From: Prosthecobacter sp.
GTDB taxonomy: Bacteria > Verrucomicrobiota > Verrucomicrobiia > Verrucomicrobiales > Verrucomicrobiaceae
Length of the DNA stretch: 64,000 nt
Assembly (NCBI RefSeq): GCF_034366625.1
Contig: NZ_JAXMIH010000026.1
Location: 47,005 to 111,004 of the forward strand
Direction: 5' to 3'
Under the pieces are notes generated by a model. The model did no database searches. It saw only the letters and a program-made list of their open reading frames with translations, and was not told the origin of the DNA. The position numbers were made by a program, and so were the translations under genes. Of the stretch, positions 40,908-49,126 are shown piece by piece (position 1 is the first letter of the stretch; each line of letters opens with the position of its first letter).

Positions 40908-41975
40908 ATGGAAAGCATCACCCTCTATTTCCGCGAAGGCCCCTCCGACAAAGTGTATCAGGCCAGCATAAAGCCCAAGGATGGCGGCTTCATGGTGCAC
41001 TTCGCCTATGGTCGTCGCGGTGCCACTCTCAGCACCGGCAGCAAAACTCAACAGCCCGTCGAATATCAGATCGCCAAAGGCATCTACGACAAGCTCATCA
41101 AGGAAAAGACCGCCAAGGGCTACTGCCCTGCCGAAACCACCGCTCCGCTCCAGCACACCGACAAGATCCGCTCCGGCATTCTGCCGCAGTTGTTGAACCC
41201 GGTGGAGTCACACGAGCTGGAAAAACTCATTCACGACCCGGCCTGCTGGATGCAGGAGAAGAAGGATGGCCGGCGGCTGCTCATCCACAAGCAGGGCGAC
41301 ACCGTCACGGGCATCAACCGCCTGGGGCTCACCGTCGCGCTGCCACCATCGCTCATTGAGGAGGCTTCGGCATGTGCCGGGGACTTTCTGATGGATGGTG
41401 AAGCCATCGGCGACACGCTGCATGCCTTCGACCTCCTGTTCATCGACGACGATGACATCCGGGGCCGACGCTGTGGCGAACGCTACCTGCACTTGATGAA
41501 CCTGCTCGGTTCATTCCAACACCCGCACATCGAACTGGTCCCAAGCCAGTTTACCACGGCGCAGAAGCAATGTTGCTACCACGAGCTCAAACAGCGCCAT
41601 GCTGAGGGTGTTGTCTTCAAGCACAGCGACGCTCCTTACATCTCCGGCCGTCCCAGCGCCGGTGGCACCCAGCTCAAATACAAGTTCTACGAGACCGCCT
41701 CGTTCATCGTCGCCAAGGCGAACGACAAGCGCAGCGTGTCATTGATCTTGTTCGAGAACGCAAAGGCCCGCCCCGCTGGCAACGTCACCATCCCGCCCAA
41801 CCACGATGTCCCTTCACCGGGAGCCGTCGTGGAATGCCGCTACCTCTACGCGTTCAAGGAATCCGGCTCCATCTATCAGCCGGTATATCTCGGACCGCGT
41901 GATGACATCCGTTCCGCTGAATGCACCACTGCCCAGCTCAAATACAAAGCTGAGGTGATGCAGGCAGCCGCTTAA
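40908..41975 (+). CDS. WGR domain fused to ATP-dependent DNA ligase-like nucleotidyltransferase
   Basis: The 355-residue protein starts with a WGR domain (residues ~1-85: VYQASIKPKDGGFMVHFAYG, RRGATLSTGSKTQQ), best known from PARPs, where it binds DNA ends. The nucleotidyltransferase follows: motif I EKKDGRR (KxDGxR, lysine to be adenylylated), motif III DFLMDGEAI, motif IV EGVVFKH and motif V LKYKFY, and an OB-like C-terminus (VECRYLYAFKESGSIYQPVY). It is shorter than replicative ligases and lacks the N-terminal domain. It may seal nicks sensed by WGR, or adenylate DNA or another molecule. It lies between two hairpins and thus is probably transcribed on its own. Confidence 0.85.
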   Translation: MESITLYFREGPSDKVYQASIKPKDGGFMVHFAYGRRGATLSTGSKTQQPVEYQIAKGIYDKLIKEKTAKGYCPAETTAPLQHTDKIRSGILPQLLNPVESHELEKLIHDPACWMQEKKDGRRLLIHKQGDTVTGINRLGLTVALPPSLIEEASACAGDFLMDGEAIGDTLHAFDLLFIDDDDIRGRRCGERYLHLMNLLGSFQHPHIELVPSQFTTAQKQCCYHELKQRHAEGVVFKHSDAPYISGRPSAGGTQLKYKFYETASFIVAKANDKRSVSLILFENAKARPAGNVTIPPNHDVPSPGAVVECRYLYAFKESGSIYQPVYLGPRDDIRSAECTTAQLKYKAEVMQAAA

Positions 41976-41994
41976 CCCACCCACCCACGCTGCC

Positions 41995-42024
41995 AGCCCA
42001 TGCGCCCTCACCGGTGCATGGGCT
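41995..42024 (+). terminator. Hairpin between WGR-ligase and clamp genes
   Basis: AGCCCATGCGCC pairs with GGTGCATGGGCT (one G-T) around a short loop. It begins ~20 bases after the ligase stop codon and ends 24 bases before the clamp start. Only a weak T-run (TGTTCG) follows. Confidence 0.65.
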
Positions 42025-42048
42025 GTTCGCGTTCAACCCACCATCTCC

Positions 42049-43482
42049 ATGAAACCCATCCCACTCCCCATCGCGGAACTGAAAGCCGCGCTCGCCGGCC
42101 TCAGCAAAGTGATCAACCCCAAAGCCTCGCTGCCAGTGCTGCATCACCTCAAAGTCGAACGCACCGCCGATGGTTGGATCGCCCTGACCGGCACCGACCT
42201 CGACCGGTTCGTCACCATGCGTCTTGAACATCCCACCGCAGGCCCGCCTGCCACCATCCTGCTTCCTTACGATCAACTCGCTCAAGTCGTCAAAAACTGC
42301 GGCAGGGGCGAGACCATCGAGGTCGAGTCCAGCCCAGACGCCAGCATCATCCGCTTCCCCCTGGGGAATGAGTTCGGTGAATCGAAGCTCGCCTTCGTTG
42401 CACCGGAAGAGTTTCCCGTCACACCGCGCCTCCAGGCGGACGCCATCCCTCTGCCAGCCGGTGTTCGCGAGTCGATCCTCGAAGCGATGGACTGCGCCAG
42501 CATCGACAGCAGTCGTTACGTGCTCAACGGCACATTCATCGACATCAGCAATCCCAAGGCCAACTACATCATCGGCACGGATGGCAAACATCTGTACAGC
42601 GCGAACTCGTTCTCGCTGCCGTTGAAGCGCTCCCTCATCATTCCGAACCACAAGTTCCTCGGCTGGAAGGAGTTCAACGCGGACGGTGAATGGCAGCTCA
42701 AGGCCAATGACAAACACGTCCAGCTCTCCAGCCGACGCTGGCGGTTCATCACCAAGCAGATCGAAGGCAACTACCCTGACTGGCGCGTGACGGTTCCCCA
42801 TCCGAGCGCTGTCAAAACCCACATCACCATCGCCCCGGCCAAACTGGAAACTCTCATCAGGCTCATCCAGCGCATGCCCTGTCACGATGAGCGGTTGTTC
42901 TGCATCGGCCTGGAATGGAAGCAGGGACAGTTCCTGCTCCTCGGCAAGGACAGCTATGCCGAACCCTGGTTGCGCGTGCCGGTGCCCGATGTGCAAGCCG
43001 CAGGTCCGGAGATCACGATCTTCGTCAACCGCAAGCTGCTCATCAAAGCACTGCACTACGGTCTCAACACGATCAGCCTCATGGAACAAGACGCTCCCCT
43101 GCGGTTCCACAGCCAAGGGCGGCAAATGATCGTGATGCCTCTACGCGCTGTGGCATCCCCTCCACAGATGGAAGCAAAACCCGCACCCGCTCCAGTTCGT
43201 CTGCCGTCATCCCGGCCTCCACCCCCAACACCAACCCAAGCAAGCAAACCCATGATCACTACCCCAAACTCTGAAGGACCGACATCCAACGACAGTAAAT
43301 CCGCCCTCGAAGAAGCCATCGACCTGACCCTGCAAATCCGGGACAAGTTCACCGATGGGTTCAATCTCCTGCGTGACCTGTCCCTGAAGCTGAAGTCCAT
43401 CCACCGCGAACACAAGACCAGCAGCAAGGAATTCAACTCGGTGCGCACCACCCTGCGCACCCTGCAAAGCCTCAAACTCTAA
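42049..43482 (+). CDS. DNA polymerase III beta-clamp homologue with C-terminal coiled-coil extension
   Basis: The 477-residue protein begins KPIPLPIAELKAALAGLSKV, with INPKASLPVLHHLKVERTAD, the start typical of DnaN domain 1. Later blocks fit domains 2 and 3: SSRYVLNGTFIDISNPKANY, IIGTDGKHLYSAN, KHVQLSSRRWRFITKQIEG, NYPDWRVTVPHP, ending LRFHSQGRQMIVMPLRA near residue 370, where DnaN normally ends with its MPMRL-type tail. A Pro-rich linker and a helical extension (ALEEAIDLTLQIRDKFTDGF to TLRTLQSLKL) add ~110 residues. This is not a housekeeping clamp. It may load or tether the nuclease, ligase or a polymerase to DNA. It lies between hairpins. Confidence 0.82.
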   Translation: MKPIPLPIAELKAALAGLSKVINPKASLPVLHHLKVERTADGWIALTGTDLDRFVTMRLEHPTAGPPATILLPYDQLAQVVKNCGRGETIEVESSPDASIIRFPLGNEFGESKLAFVAPEEFPVTPRLQADAIPLPAGVRESILEAMDCASIDSSRYVLNGTFIDISNPKANYIIGTDGKHLYSANSFSLPLKRSLIIPNHKFLGWKEFNADGEWQLKANDKHVQLSSRRWRFITKQIEGNYPDWRVTVPHPSAVKTHITIAPAKLETLIRLIQRMPCHDERLFCIGLEWKQGQFLLLGKDSYAEPWLRVPVPDVQAAGPEITIFVNRKLLIKALHYGLNTISLMEQDAPLRFHSQGRQMIVMPLRAVASPPQMEAKPAPAPVRLPSSRPPPPTPTQASKPMITTPNSEGPTSNDSKSALEEAIDLTLQIRDKFTDGFNLLRDLSLKLKSIHREHKTSSKEFNSVRTTLRTLQSLKL

Positions 43483-43504
43483 AACCCCAACCATCAACCT
43501 CCAA

Positions 43505-43532
43505 GCCCATGAGCCATCACCGGCTCATGGGC
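43505..43532 (+). terminator. Hairpin between clamp and DUF932 genes
   Basis: GCCCATGAGCC pairs perfectly with GGCTCATGGGC around ATCACC, then ATTTTCATTC follows. It lies ~20 bases after the clamp stop. The DUF932 start is 29 bases downstream, preceded by AAGAAAGGAAC, a good ribosome-binding site. Confidence 0.8.
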
Positions 43533-43561
43533 ATTTTCATTCAAGAAAGGAACATATTAAC

Positions 43562-44338
43562 ATGATTGCCAATCTCGATCCTCAACCTCAGCTCATCCAA
43601 CGCCGCGCCCCGAATCTCATTCTGCACTGCGGAGCCTCTCACGTGAACCTCGATGAGGTCCGCGCCGTTTCCACGCCACGCTCCACCGACAGTTGGTGCA
43701 CCATCCCACATCACCAGCTCATCACCACGGTGCAGAGAACTCTCGCCACCACCAACCTGCGCATCGGCACGCAAGCCCATTCGTTGTCCCATGAGGGGCA
43801 GCGTTATTTCGGCCTAATGGAAATGCACGCCCAGAAAGCCAGCGAGGATTACTGCTGGGTGCTTGGGCTACGCAACAGCCACGACAAGACATTCCCTACG
43901 GGAATCGTCGCCGGAGCCAGCGTGTTCGTCTGCGACAACCTGTCGTTCAGCGGCGAGATCAAATTCGCGCGCAAACACACCCGGTACATCGTTCGGGATC
44001 TGCCTCAATTGGTCAGCCGCTCCATCGGACTCCTGCTTGCCAAATGGCATGATCAGGACAAACGCATCGCCGCCTACAAAGAAGCCGAGATCACCGACAT
44101 CGAAGCCCACGACCTCGTCATCCGCGCCACCGATGTCGGCGTCTGCTCCAACCGATTGATCCCACCCGTCCTGCACGAATGGCGCGCGCCACGACATGAC
44201 GCGTTTGAATCACGCAACGTCTGGAGCCTGTTCAACGCGTTCACCGAGTCTTTGAAGGACGGCAACCTCGCCAAACTGCCCAAGCGTACCGAGGCGTTGC
44301 ATGGACTGCTGGACACTCACGTTGGCTTGTCCGCGTGA
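43562..44338 (+). CDS. DUF932 family protein
   Basis: The 258-residue protein has DUF932 features: WCTIPHHQLITTVQRTLATT, IGTQAHSLSHEGQRYFGLME, LGLRNSHDKTFPTGIVAGAS, VFVCDNLSFSGEIKFARKHT, and late LIPPVLHEWRAPRHD with WSLFNAFTESLKD. DUF932 proteins are carried mainly by phages and plasmids; their biochemical role is not known. The conserved N-F/H motifs and the context of nuclease, clamp and ligase suggest a role in element DNA metabolism. It ends the block and is followed by a terminator. No signal peptide or membrane segment is present. Confidence 0.85.
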   Translation: MIANLDPQPQLIQRRAPNLILHCGASHVNLDEVRAVSTPRSTDSWCTIPHHQLITTVQRTLATTNLRIGTQAHSLSHEGQRYFGLMEMHAQKASEDYCWVLGLRNSHDKTFPTGIVAGASVFVCDNLSFSGEIKFARKHTRYIVRDLPQLVSRSIGLLLAKWHDQDKRIAAYKEAEITDIEAHDLVIRATDVGVCSNRLIPPVLHEWRAPRHDAFESRNVWSLFNAFTESLKDGNLAKLPKRTEALHGLLDTHVGLSA

Positions 44339-44341
44339 GAG

Positions 44342-44383
44342 AAAGGGAAGGGGGATTCAGTTCATCTGAGTCCCCTTCCCTTT
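44342..44383 (+). terminator. Terminator after the DUF932 gene
   Basis: AAAGGGAAGG-GGA pairs with TCCCCTTCCCTTT (one bulged G) around a ~15-base loop. The T-rich end of the stem gives the run TTTAGTT. It closes the accessory block. Confidence 0.75.
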
Positions 44384-45129
44384 AGTTCCGAGACTTCTGC
44401 GCACCAACCAGTGGAGCCAACTTGGACGCCCTCTTCCAAGACGGATGGAGTTTTCGGAGCATGATAATTCACTGTCCTGCGCTGACGCTCCTTGGTGGGT
44501 GAATTTAAAGATGCGGATCTCAGGCATGTTGACGCGACAAGTTTCAATCAGGACAGGCAGCATGGATTCACATCTCTTCACCCCGGCATAGCCGTTAATG
44601 TCAGGATGAAAAACGAAAATCACGCATCGGAGAATAATCCACGCTGACATGCGGGTTATTTTTTAGCTATCACCACTCCATTCGTGTGTTGGATTTCCCT
44701 GACCGTTGAAGAGAAACCTGGAGCAATCCAAGAACGCTGTAATTTCATGTATAATTCGGCCTGCTTACGGAGCGCGCCATCCATCAGAACCAGTCGATAC
44801 TGTGGTCACATGGTGTCCAGTTCCATACAACCACGGGGTTTGGCATAGGCGATTTGATTTGCCATGAACTTCTTCTTTGTCGCCGTCGGCACACTTGCCA
44901 AATGGCTTATTTTTTGCCGCGCTCTAGGAGGCTGGTCTCCCGCTTTTTTATGCTGGTGGCGAAATCCTTTTTTTCGGTGCTTCTCGCTACACTGTGAAGT
45001 AAAGCTTGCCGCAACTATCAGCGGAACATTCTCGATCAAGGAAAGAGAGGTGTTCAAGAGGCTCTCTAAAATGCGAATGTCACCTCAACCGCCTGGAATT
45101 TCAAATGTGCGCCGATAGGCTGCCTAAAC
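44384..45129. other. Gene-poor, AT-richer region
   Basis: Several short frames exist on both strands, the best being 83 codons at 44806-45057 minus and 84 codons at 44864-45118 plus, which lie opposite each other. Neither shows a family motif, a good ribosome-binding site or plausible domain structure. The lower GC content and lack of genes fit the edge of an integrated element. No att-type direct repeat of the tRNA-Tyr end is seen here. Confidence 0.5.
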
Positions 45130-45555
45130 ATGTTGGCCTCCATTTCCTCAACGCTTCAAAATGCGCCGCGGCGGCTCGCTGTGGTGGACGACCACGCCAT
45201 CATCCGTGGCGTTTTTTTGACTCTGGTGGAAGACGCGCCTGACCTCACCATGGCCTGGATGGCCTCCTCTCTTGCCGAGGCTCGGGATAAAATCAAGCAG
45301 GACGCTCCCGATTTTCTGGTGATGGACGTAGGACTGCCTGATGGTAATGGCTTTGACTTCATCGCCGAAGTTCTTCAGCACCTTCCGCGCCTGCCTGTTC
45401 TGATGGTGTCTGCGCATGAGGACAGCAGCTATCCCCAACGAGCCGCCGCCTGCGGCGCCAAAGGCTTCATCGCGAAAGAAGCTTCGCTCGCACAACTCGT
45501 TGAGGCGGTGAGCACCATTCAACAAGACGGCGATTGGTTTATGCGTGCCGAGTGA
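45130..45555 (+). CDS. Receiver-domain response regulator, no output domain
   Basis: The 141-residue protein is a NarL-type receiver: RRLAVVDDHAIIRGVFLTLV with the acidic pair, FLVMDVGLPDGNGFDFIAEV with phosphoacceptor Asp66, LPVLMVSAHED with the conserved Ser, and GAKGFIAKEA with Lys. NarL/FixJ regulators normally continue into a LuxR-type helix-turn-helix; here the frame stops after IQQDGDWFMRAE, and no HTH is found in other frames downstream. It could be a natural stand-alone receiver or a truncated transcription regulator. No kinase is adjacent. Start chosen as the first ATG. Confidence 0.8.
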   Translation: MLASISSTLQNAPRRLAVVDDHAIIRGVFLTLVEDAPDLTMAWMASSLAEARDKIKQDAPDFLVMDVGLPDGNGFDFIAEVLQHLPRLPVLMVSAHEDSSYPQRAAACGAKGFIAKEASLAQLVEAVSTIQQDGDWFMRAE

Positions 45556-45615
45556 AGCATCGCTTTTGCGCCTGATCACACGACCGTTTGTCTGCCCGGC
45601 AGCGATCTTGTGATG

Positions 45616-45792
45616 ATGCAAGCGGCAACTGGAACTCTGATATACCGCACAGATCTTTTCGATCTCGTGTCCATTGATGGTCGCAGAGCTGTAGAGCTTT
45701 GCTGTGAGCATTTGAACGAGCATGGCATTGAGACGGAGATCTATGATCACCGTGATCCCACTCCAGACATGTTCGTTCCACCGCCAGGCTGA
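45616..45792 (+). CDS. Small hypothetical protein (possible)
   Basis: A 58-codon frame, MQAATGTLIYRTDLFDLVSI, continues DGRRAVELCCEHLNEHGIET and ends EIYDHRDPTPDMFVPPPG. The beta-alpha-beta-like pattern is plausible for a small ferredoxin-fold domain (as in DUF2007-type proteins). It lies between the receiver gene and another short gene on the same strand. Two further Met codons directly precede it. Evidence is limited to composition. Confidence 0.4.
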   Translation: MQAATGTLIYRTDLFDLVSIDGRRAVELCCEHLNEHGIETEIYDHRDPTPDMFVPPPG

Positions 45793-45835
45793 TCCCATTC
45801 GAATCATTGGAATAACCAAAAAGTGCAATCACGCC

Positions 45836-46090
45836 ATGAGACAAGACTTCATTACGCACCATCGCGGAACTACAGATATGGCAGCCAATGCCATGATCAA
45901 TGAAGGCGGCGCGATTCGACAACCCTCCGGGAAGGACTCTGAAACCGCGCTCACTCTTTTGAACCAACCGCATGGAGGCTGGGAGTCTCTGCGGCGGAAA
46001 ATGCAGAATCCCACGACCGTGTTTTGGACCGCTTTCGCGACGGGTATCGCGATTTCGCTCTTGGAGGATCGACGAGTCGCCGTGAAATGA
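45836..46090 (+). CDS. Small hypothetical protein with C-terminal hydrophobic segment
   Basis: The 84-residue protein (MRQDFITHHRGTTDMAANAM at the start) has a polar N-terminal half with INEGGAIRQPSGKDSETALT and ends with NPTTVFWTAFATGIAISLLE, a short hydrophobic stretch that could be a membrane segment, then DRRVAVK. I know no family. It is followed 61 bases downstream by the YihY membrane protein on the same strand. Start at the ATG preceded by no clear ribosome-binding site; a longer in-frame start overlaps the small gene upstream. Confidence 0.5.
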   Translation: MRQDFITHHRGTTDMAANAMINEGGAIRQPSGKDSETALTLLNQPHGGWESLRRKMQNPTTVFWTAFATGIAISLLEDRRVAVK

Positions 46091-46151
46091 TTTATGAGTG
46101 TGCCAACTCCCGACAAGCCTCCGTTTTAAGAACCGTCTGCCCTAATACTGC

Positions 46152-47078
46152 ATGACCATATCCTTCTTTGAGAGGCATCCCCTGGGCGAGTGGGTCAAAC
46201 GCGTCTTGCACATGTTTTGGGTGGCTGGAGTGAAGTTTTTCGACATCGACGGCGAGCAGCGTGCGGCGGCCTTTGCCTATTATGCATTCTTTGCCCTGTT
46301 CCCACTTATCTTCCTCTTCGTCACCCTCGGTTCCAAGTTCTGGGATAATGCCACCGTGGTCAGTTATATCATCGACAACCTTGGGCATTATGTGCCGCTC
46401 AACACTTCGGACAGAGGTGTCGTCGATGTCGCGATTCATGGCATTGTCGATGCCCGTGGGGGCATCAGCGCCCTGGCAATGTTAGGGCTCATCTGGAGTT
46501 CTACTCATTTCTTCCACGCCATGGTCCGTGGTGTGAATCGAGCCTGGGGGACCATTGAGTACCCGTGGTGGCGGCTCCCGCTGCATAGTTTTATGATGCT
46601 GGGACTGGTGGCAAGCGCGCTCTTCATCGGTGTGCTGGTACCTCTGGGCATCAGTCATCTCCGGCACACCGCCATTCTGCAAGCCGAGGCATTCAGCAGC
46701 CTGTTTGACATCGCCGTTTTGTTCGTGCCTTCCATGGTGCTCTTCTATGGCCTCAGCATGTTTTTCAAATTTTCACCCCGGCGCCGCACGCAGTTCTCCG
46801 AAGTCGCTCTCGCCGCCCTTCTGACGACGATTCTCCTCCAGGTTTGCCGCAATCTGTTTGAGCGTTATGTGTATGAACTCAGCAATTACAACGCCGTCTA
46901 TGGCGCGGTCGCAGTGGTGATCGTGCTGCTGGTGTGGATCTATTTGTCCGGCGTCATTATCATTTATGGCGGCTGCCTTTGCGCTGCACAGGCCGAGGAG
47001 TTTGGCAGGCTGAAGCCACCTCTTCGCCGTGGTTTCCACCGCTTGTCCCCTCCTAGAAATCCACCGGGATCAAAGTAG
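46152..47078 (+). CDS. YihY/BrkB family inner-membrane protein
   Basis: The 308-residue protein has the YihY fold: a cytoplasmic start, then DGEQRAAAFAYYAFFALFPL (the family's conserved A-YY-FALFP motif), VDARGGISALAMLGLIWSST with AMVRGVNRAWG, and helices LPLHSFMMLGLVASALFIGV, LFDIAVLFVPSMVLFYGLSM, FSEVALAALLTTILLQVCRN and AVYGAVAVVIVLLVWIYLSG. The last region ends GGCLCAAQAEEFGRL, as in relatives. YihY proteins were misnamed RNase BN; their true role in the membrane is unknown. Six transmembrane helices are expected. Promoter not evident. Confidence 0.9.
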   Translation: MTISFFERHPLGEWVKRVLHMFWVAGVKFFDIDGEQRAAAFAYYAFFALFPLIFLFVTLGSKFWDNATVVSYIIDNLGHYVPLNTSDRGVVDVAIHGIVDARGGISALAMLGLIWSSTHFFHAMVRGVNRAWGTIEYPWWRLPLHSFMMLGLVASALFIGVLVPLGISHLRHTAILQAEAFSSLFDIAVLFVPSMVLFYGLSMFFKFSPRRRTQFSEVALAALLTTILLQVCRNLFERYVYELSNYNAVYGAVAVVIVLLVWIYLSGVIIIYGGCLCAAQAEEFGRLKPPLRRGFHRLSPPRNPPGSK

Positions 47079-47426
47079 ATTGGGACCGGGCAGCTCCCGA
47101 CCACCCGGTCCCTCTCATGTGTTGCAGCAGACGGTGCTAGTTGCATCACTGGACTGACGGATTCGGCGGAAACCGCCAAGACGCGTGCATCAAAATGCGC
47201 CTAATTACATGGTCCGTCCCGCAAATCAGCCGGTTCATGAATCACTTGTGATCGCATGGGTGCCAGCCCATCAAACGCATGTGGTGCCAGCGATGCCTAA
47301 CTTGATACGTCCGTTGGCAGCCGCCCACGCGAAGTGAGGGCATAGCCATGATTTTCTAGATTCGGTGGGGCCAGACGTTGCGCACCGTTCCATTCGAGAC
47401 ATGTCAAAAAATCAGCCGCAAATGCC
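47079..47426. other. Intergenic region without recognisable features
   Basis: The stretch between the YihY gene and the small Pro-rich gene shows no open frame with gene-like features on either strand. No hairpin, tandem repeat or tRNA is visible. It presumably holds the promoter of the downstream genes. Confidence 0.5.
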
Positions 47427-47741
47427 ATGAGACCGTTACTCGCTGCCATTGTTGCCTCACTTTTTCTGACCAGTGGAATTTACCTCGACGCCATGCCGTC
47501 GGCGAGACCATCCTTGGCGATTCTGCCGATTCCGCCACCAAGTCCGGCCCCGCCGCCGGTTCCACCGCCCCCGGCCCCGGGCCCATCTTTACCACCAAAG
47601 CCGGGTGAGAAACGCTGTGCTTTGGACAAGCCGCATCGCGCCCATCACTGGACGGACAAAAATGGGGAGATGTTCTATTGCAATGGTGGCGCAGACCCTC
47701 GCCCGCCTAGAAGTGATCCGGCAGATCCACCCAAAAGTTGA
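47427..47741 (+). CDS. Small secreted proline-rich protein
   Basis: The 104-residue protein begins with a signal peptide, MRPLLAAIVASLFLTSGIYL, cleaved near LDA. The middle is almost all proline with Ala/Ser (PIPPPSPAPPPVPPPPAPGP). The C-terminal part, KRCALDKPHRAHHWTDKNGE followed by MFYCNGG, has two Cys that could form a disulfide and several His that could bind metal. No family is known to me. The 79-base gap to the amidase on the same strand leaves co-transcription open. The polyproline stretch should need EF-P for translation. Confidence 0.6.
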   Translation: MRPLLAAIVASLFLTSGIYLDAMPSARPSLAILPIPPPSPAPPPVPPPPAPGPSLPPKPGEKRCALDKPHRAHHWTDKNGEMFYCNGGADPRPPRSDPADPPKS

Positions 47742-47820
47742 TGGCTGGCGCAGAAAGAAAAAAAATCTTTCCAGCGGGGCAAACCGCCCCGTTTCGAGAC
47801 AAAACATGGAGGGCCACTTG

Positions 47821-49122
47821 ATGAATGACATGAAAAATCAATCCTGCGCCACCTTCCAATGGGTTCTGTCAGGACTATTGTGGCTGCTTCTCCTGAACAG
47901 TTGTTCCTGGGAAAAACACTTGGCGACTCGGGCGCGTGCTCATGCCTTCATCGTTTACTGGCCACCGCCTACAGAAAGCAGGCAATTGCGTCTAGCAGTC
48001 AAAGATAACATCGATGTAAAAGGCGTGGTCACCACTGCCGGTTCCGCCTATCTCGCCAGCACGAGTCCGCCTGCGGCACGCGATGCGAAGTGTCTGGCAT
48101 TAGCGCGGGAGCGCCATGTGCCGATTGTGGGAAAAACGAATCTCACAGAACTCGCGGTGACAGTGTCGGGCAACAACAGCCATTTTGGCACGCCGAGAAA
48201 TCGTTGGAACGGCAAGACTGAAGTGATTCCAGGAGGCTCGTCCAGCGGTTCGGCCGTAGCGGTTAAAACCGGTATGGTGGATGTGGCTCTTGGTACCGAT
48301 ACCGCCGGTTCGATCCGCGTCCCGGCGGCGTGCTGCGGCATTTACGGCCTGAAGACGACCTATGGTCTCGTGTCCACCCAAGGCGTGGTTCCCATCTCAC
48401 CCAGAAATCTGGACACCGTCGGACCGATGGCCAAGGACATCCCCCATCTGGTGAAAGGCATGGACTTGCTGCAGCGGGGATTCGCTGCTCGTTACGAAAG
48501 AGCCGCCGCGGCCAAACCTTCGCCCCGGCAGATTAAAATTGGGCGGCTGTATCTGGACGGCACCGACCCCGCCATCGACTCCGCCATAGACGCGGTCCTC
48601 GTCGCCAAAGGCTTTAAGATTTACCGGCTCAGTCGGGCGTTCAAAGCGCAATGGGAACAGGCGCAGAAGGACGGCAAAGTCGTGGCCGCCGCCGATGCCT
48701 GGATCAGTGACCGCCAATACGGCGACAAAAAAGGCGTCAACTTCATCACCAAGGCGGTGTTCGCTCTGGGCGAAATTGAATACAAGGCCAACAATTACAC
48801 AGAAGCGCTGAAGAGACGGCCTGGGTGGCAGCGAACTCTGCTCGAAGCCTTCAAGAAGATGGATTTCATCGCCGTGCCGACGCTGCAGAATCTGCCGCCC
48901 AAGTTTCCCTTCTGGGGCACTACTGTCGTGTTTGAACTGCGAGTGTTCAACATGCAGAACACCGTGGGCGTCAATCTGGCGGGGAATCCCGCGCTAGCGC
49001 TGCCCGTCCCGCTGCCGGCGCAAGGCAAGACCGTACCCGTGACGAGCCTGCAATTGGTCGGACCACCGTTGAGCGAGGCGGAGCTGTTAAATGCAGGCCG
49101 TCTGTTCGAAACCAAGCACTAA
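47821..49122 (+). CDS. Amidase signature family lipoprotein
   Basis: The 433-residue protein has a lipoprotein signal (LLWLLLLNSC), placing it at a membrane facing the periplasm. The amidase-signature triad is visible: Lys61 in LAVKDNIDVKG, the cis-Ser of PGGSSSGSAVAV (140-142) and the nucleophile Ser164 in GTDTAGSIRVPA. The C-terminal part holds FKKMDFIAVPTL and GVNLAGNPALALPVPL, as in the family. Such enzymes hydrolyse amides with release of ammonia or an amine; the substrate is open. A longer in-frame extension upstream has no start that gives a signal peptide. A periplasmic TPR protein follows after four bases, probably in the same transcript. Confidence 0.85.
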   Translation: MNDMKNQSCATFQWVLSGLLWLLLLNSCSWEKHLATRARAHAFIVYWPPPTESRQLRLAVKDNIDVKGVVTTAGSAYLASTSPPAARDAKCLALARERHVPIVGKTNLTELAVTVSGNNSHFGTPRNRWNGKTEVIPGGSSSGSAVAVKTGMVDVALGTDTAGSIRVPAACCGIYGLKTTYGLVSTQGVVPISPRNLDTVGPMAKDIPHLVKGMDLLQRGFAARYERAAAAKPSPRQIKIGRLYLDGTDPAIDSAIDAVLVAKGFKIYRLSRAFKAQWEQAQKDGKVVAAADAWISDRQYGDKKGVNFITKAVFALGEIEYKANNYTEALKRRPGWQRTLLEAFKKMDFIAVPTLQNLPPKFPFWGTTVVFELRVFNMQNTVGVNLAGNPALALPVPLPAQGKTVPVTSLQLVGPPLSEAELLNAGRLFETKH

Positions 49123-49126
49123 CATC

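Noticed and set aside
38173..45129. Search for a second tRNA-Tyr 3' end as the far attachment site
   Set aside because: No repeat of the T-arm/acceptor sequence was found by reading, so integration at tRNA-Tyr remains unproved.
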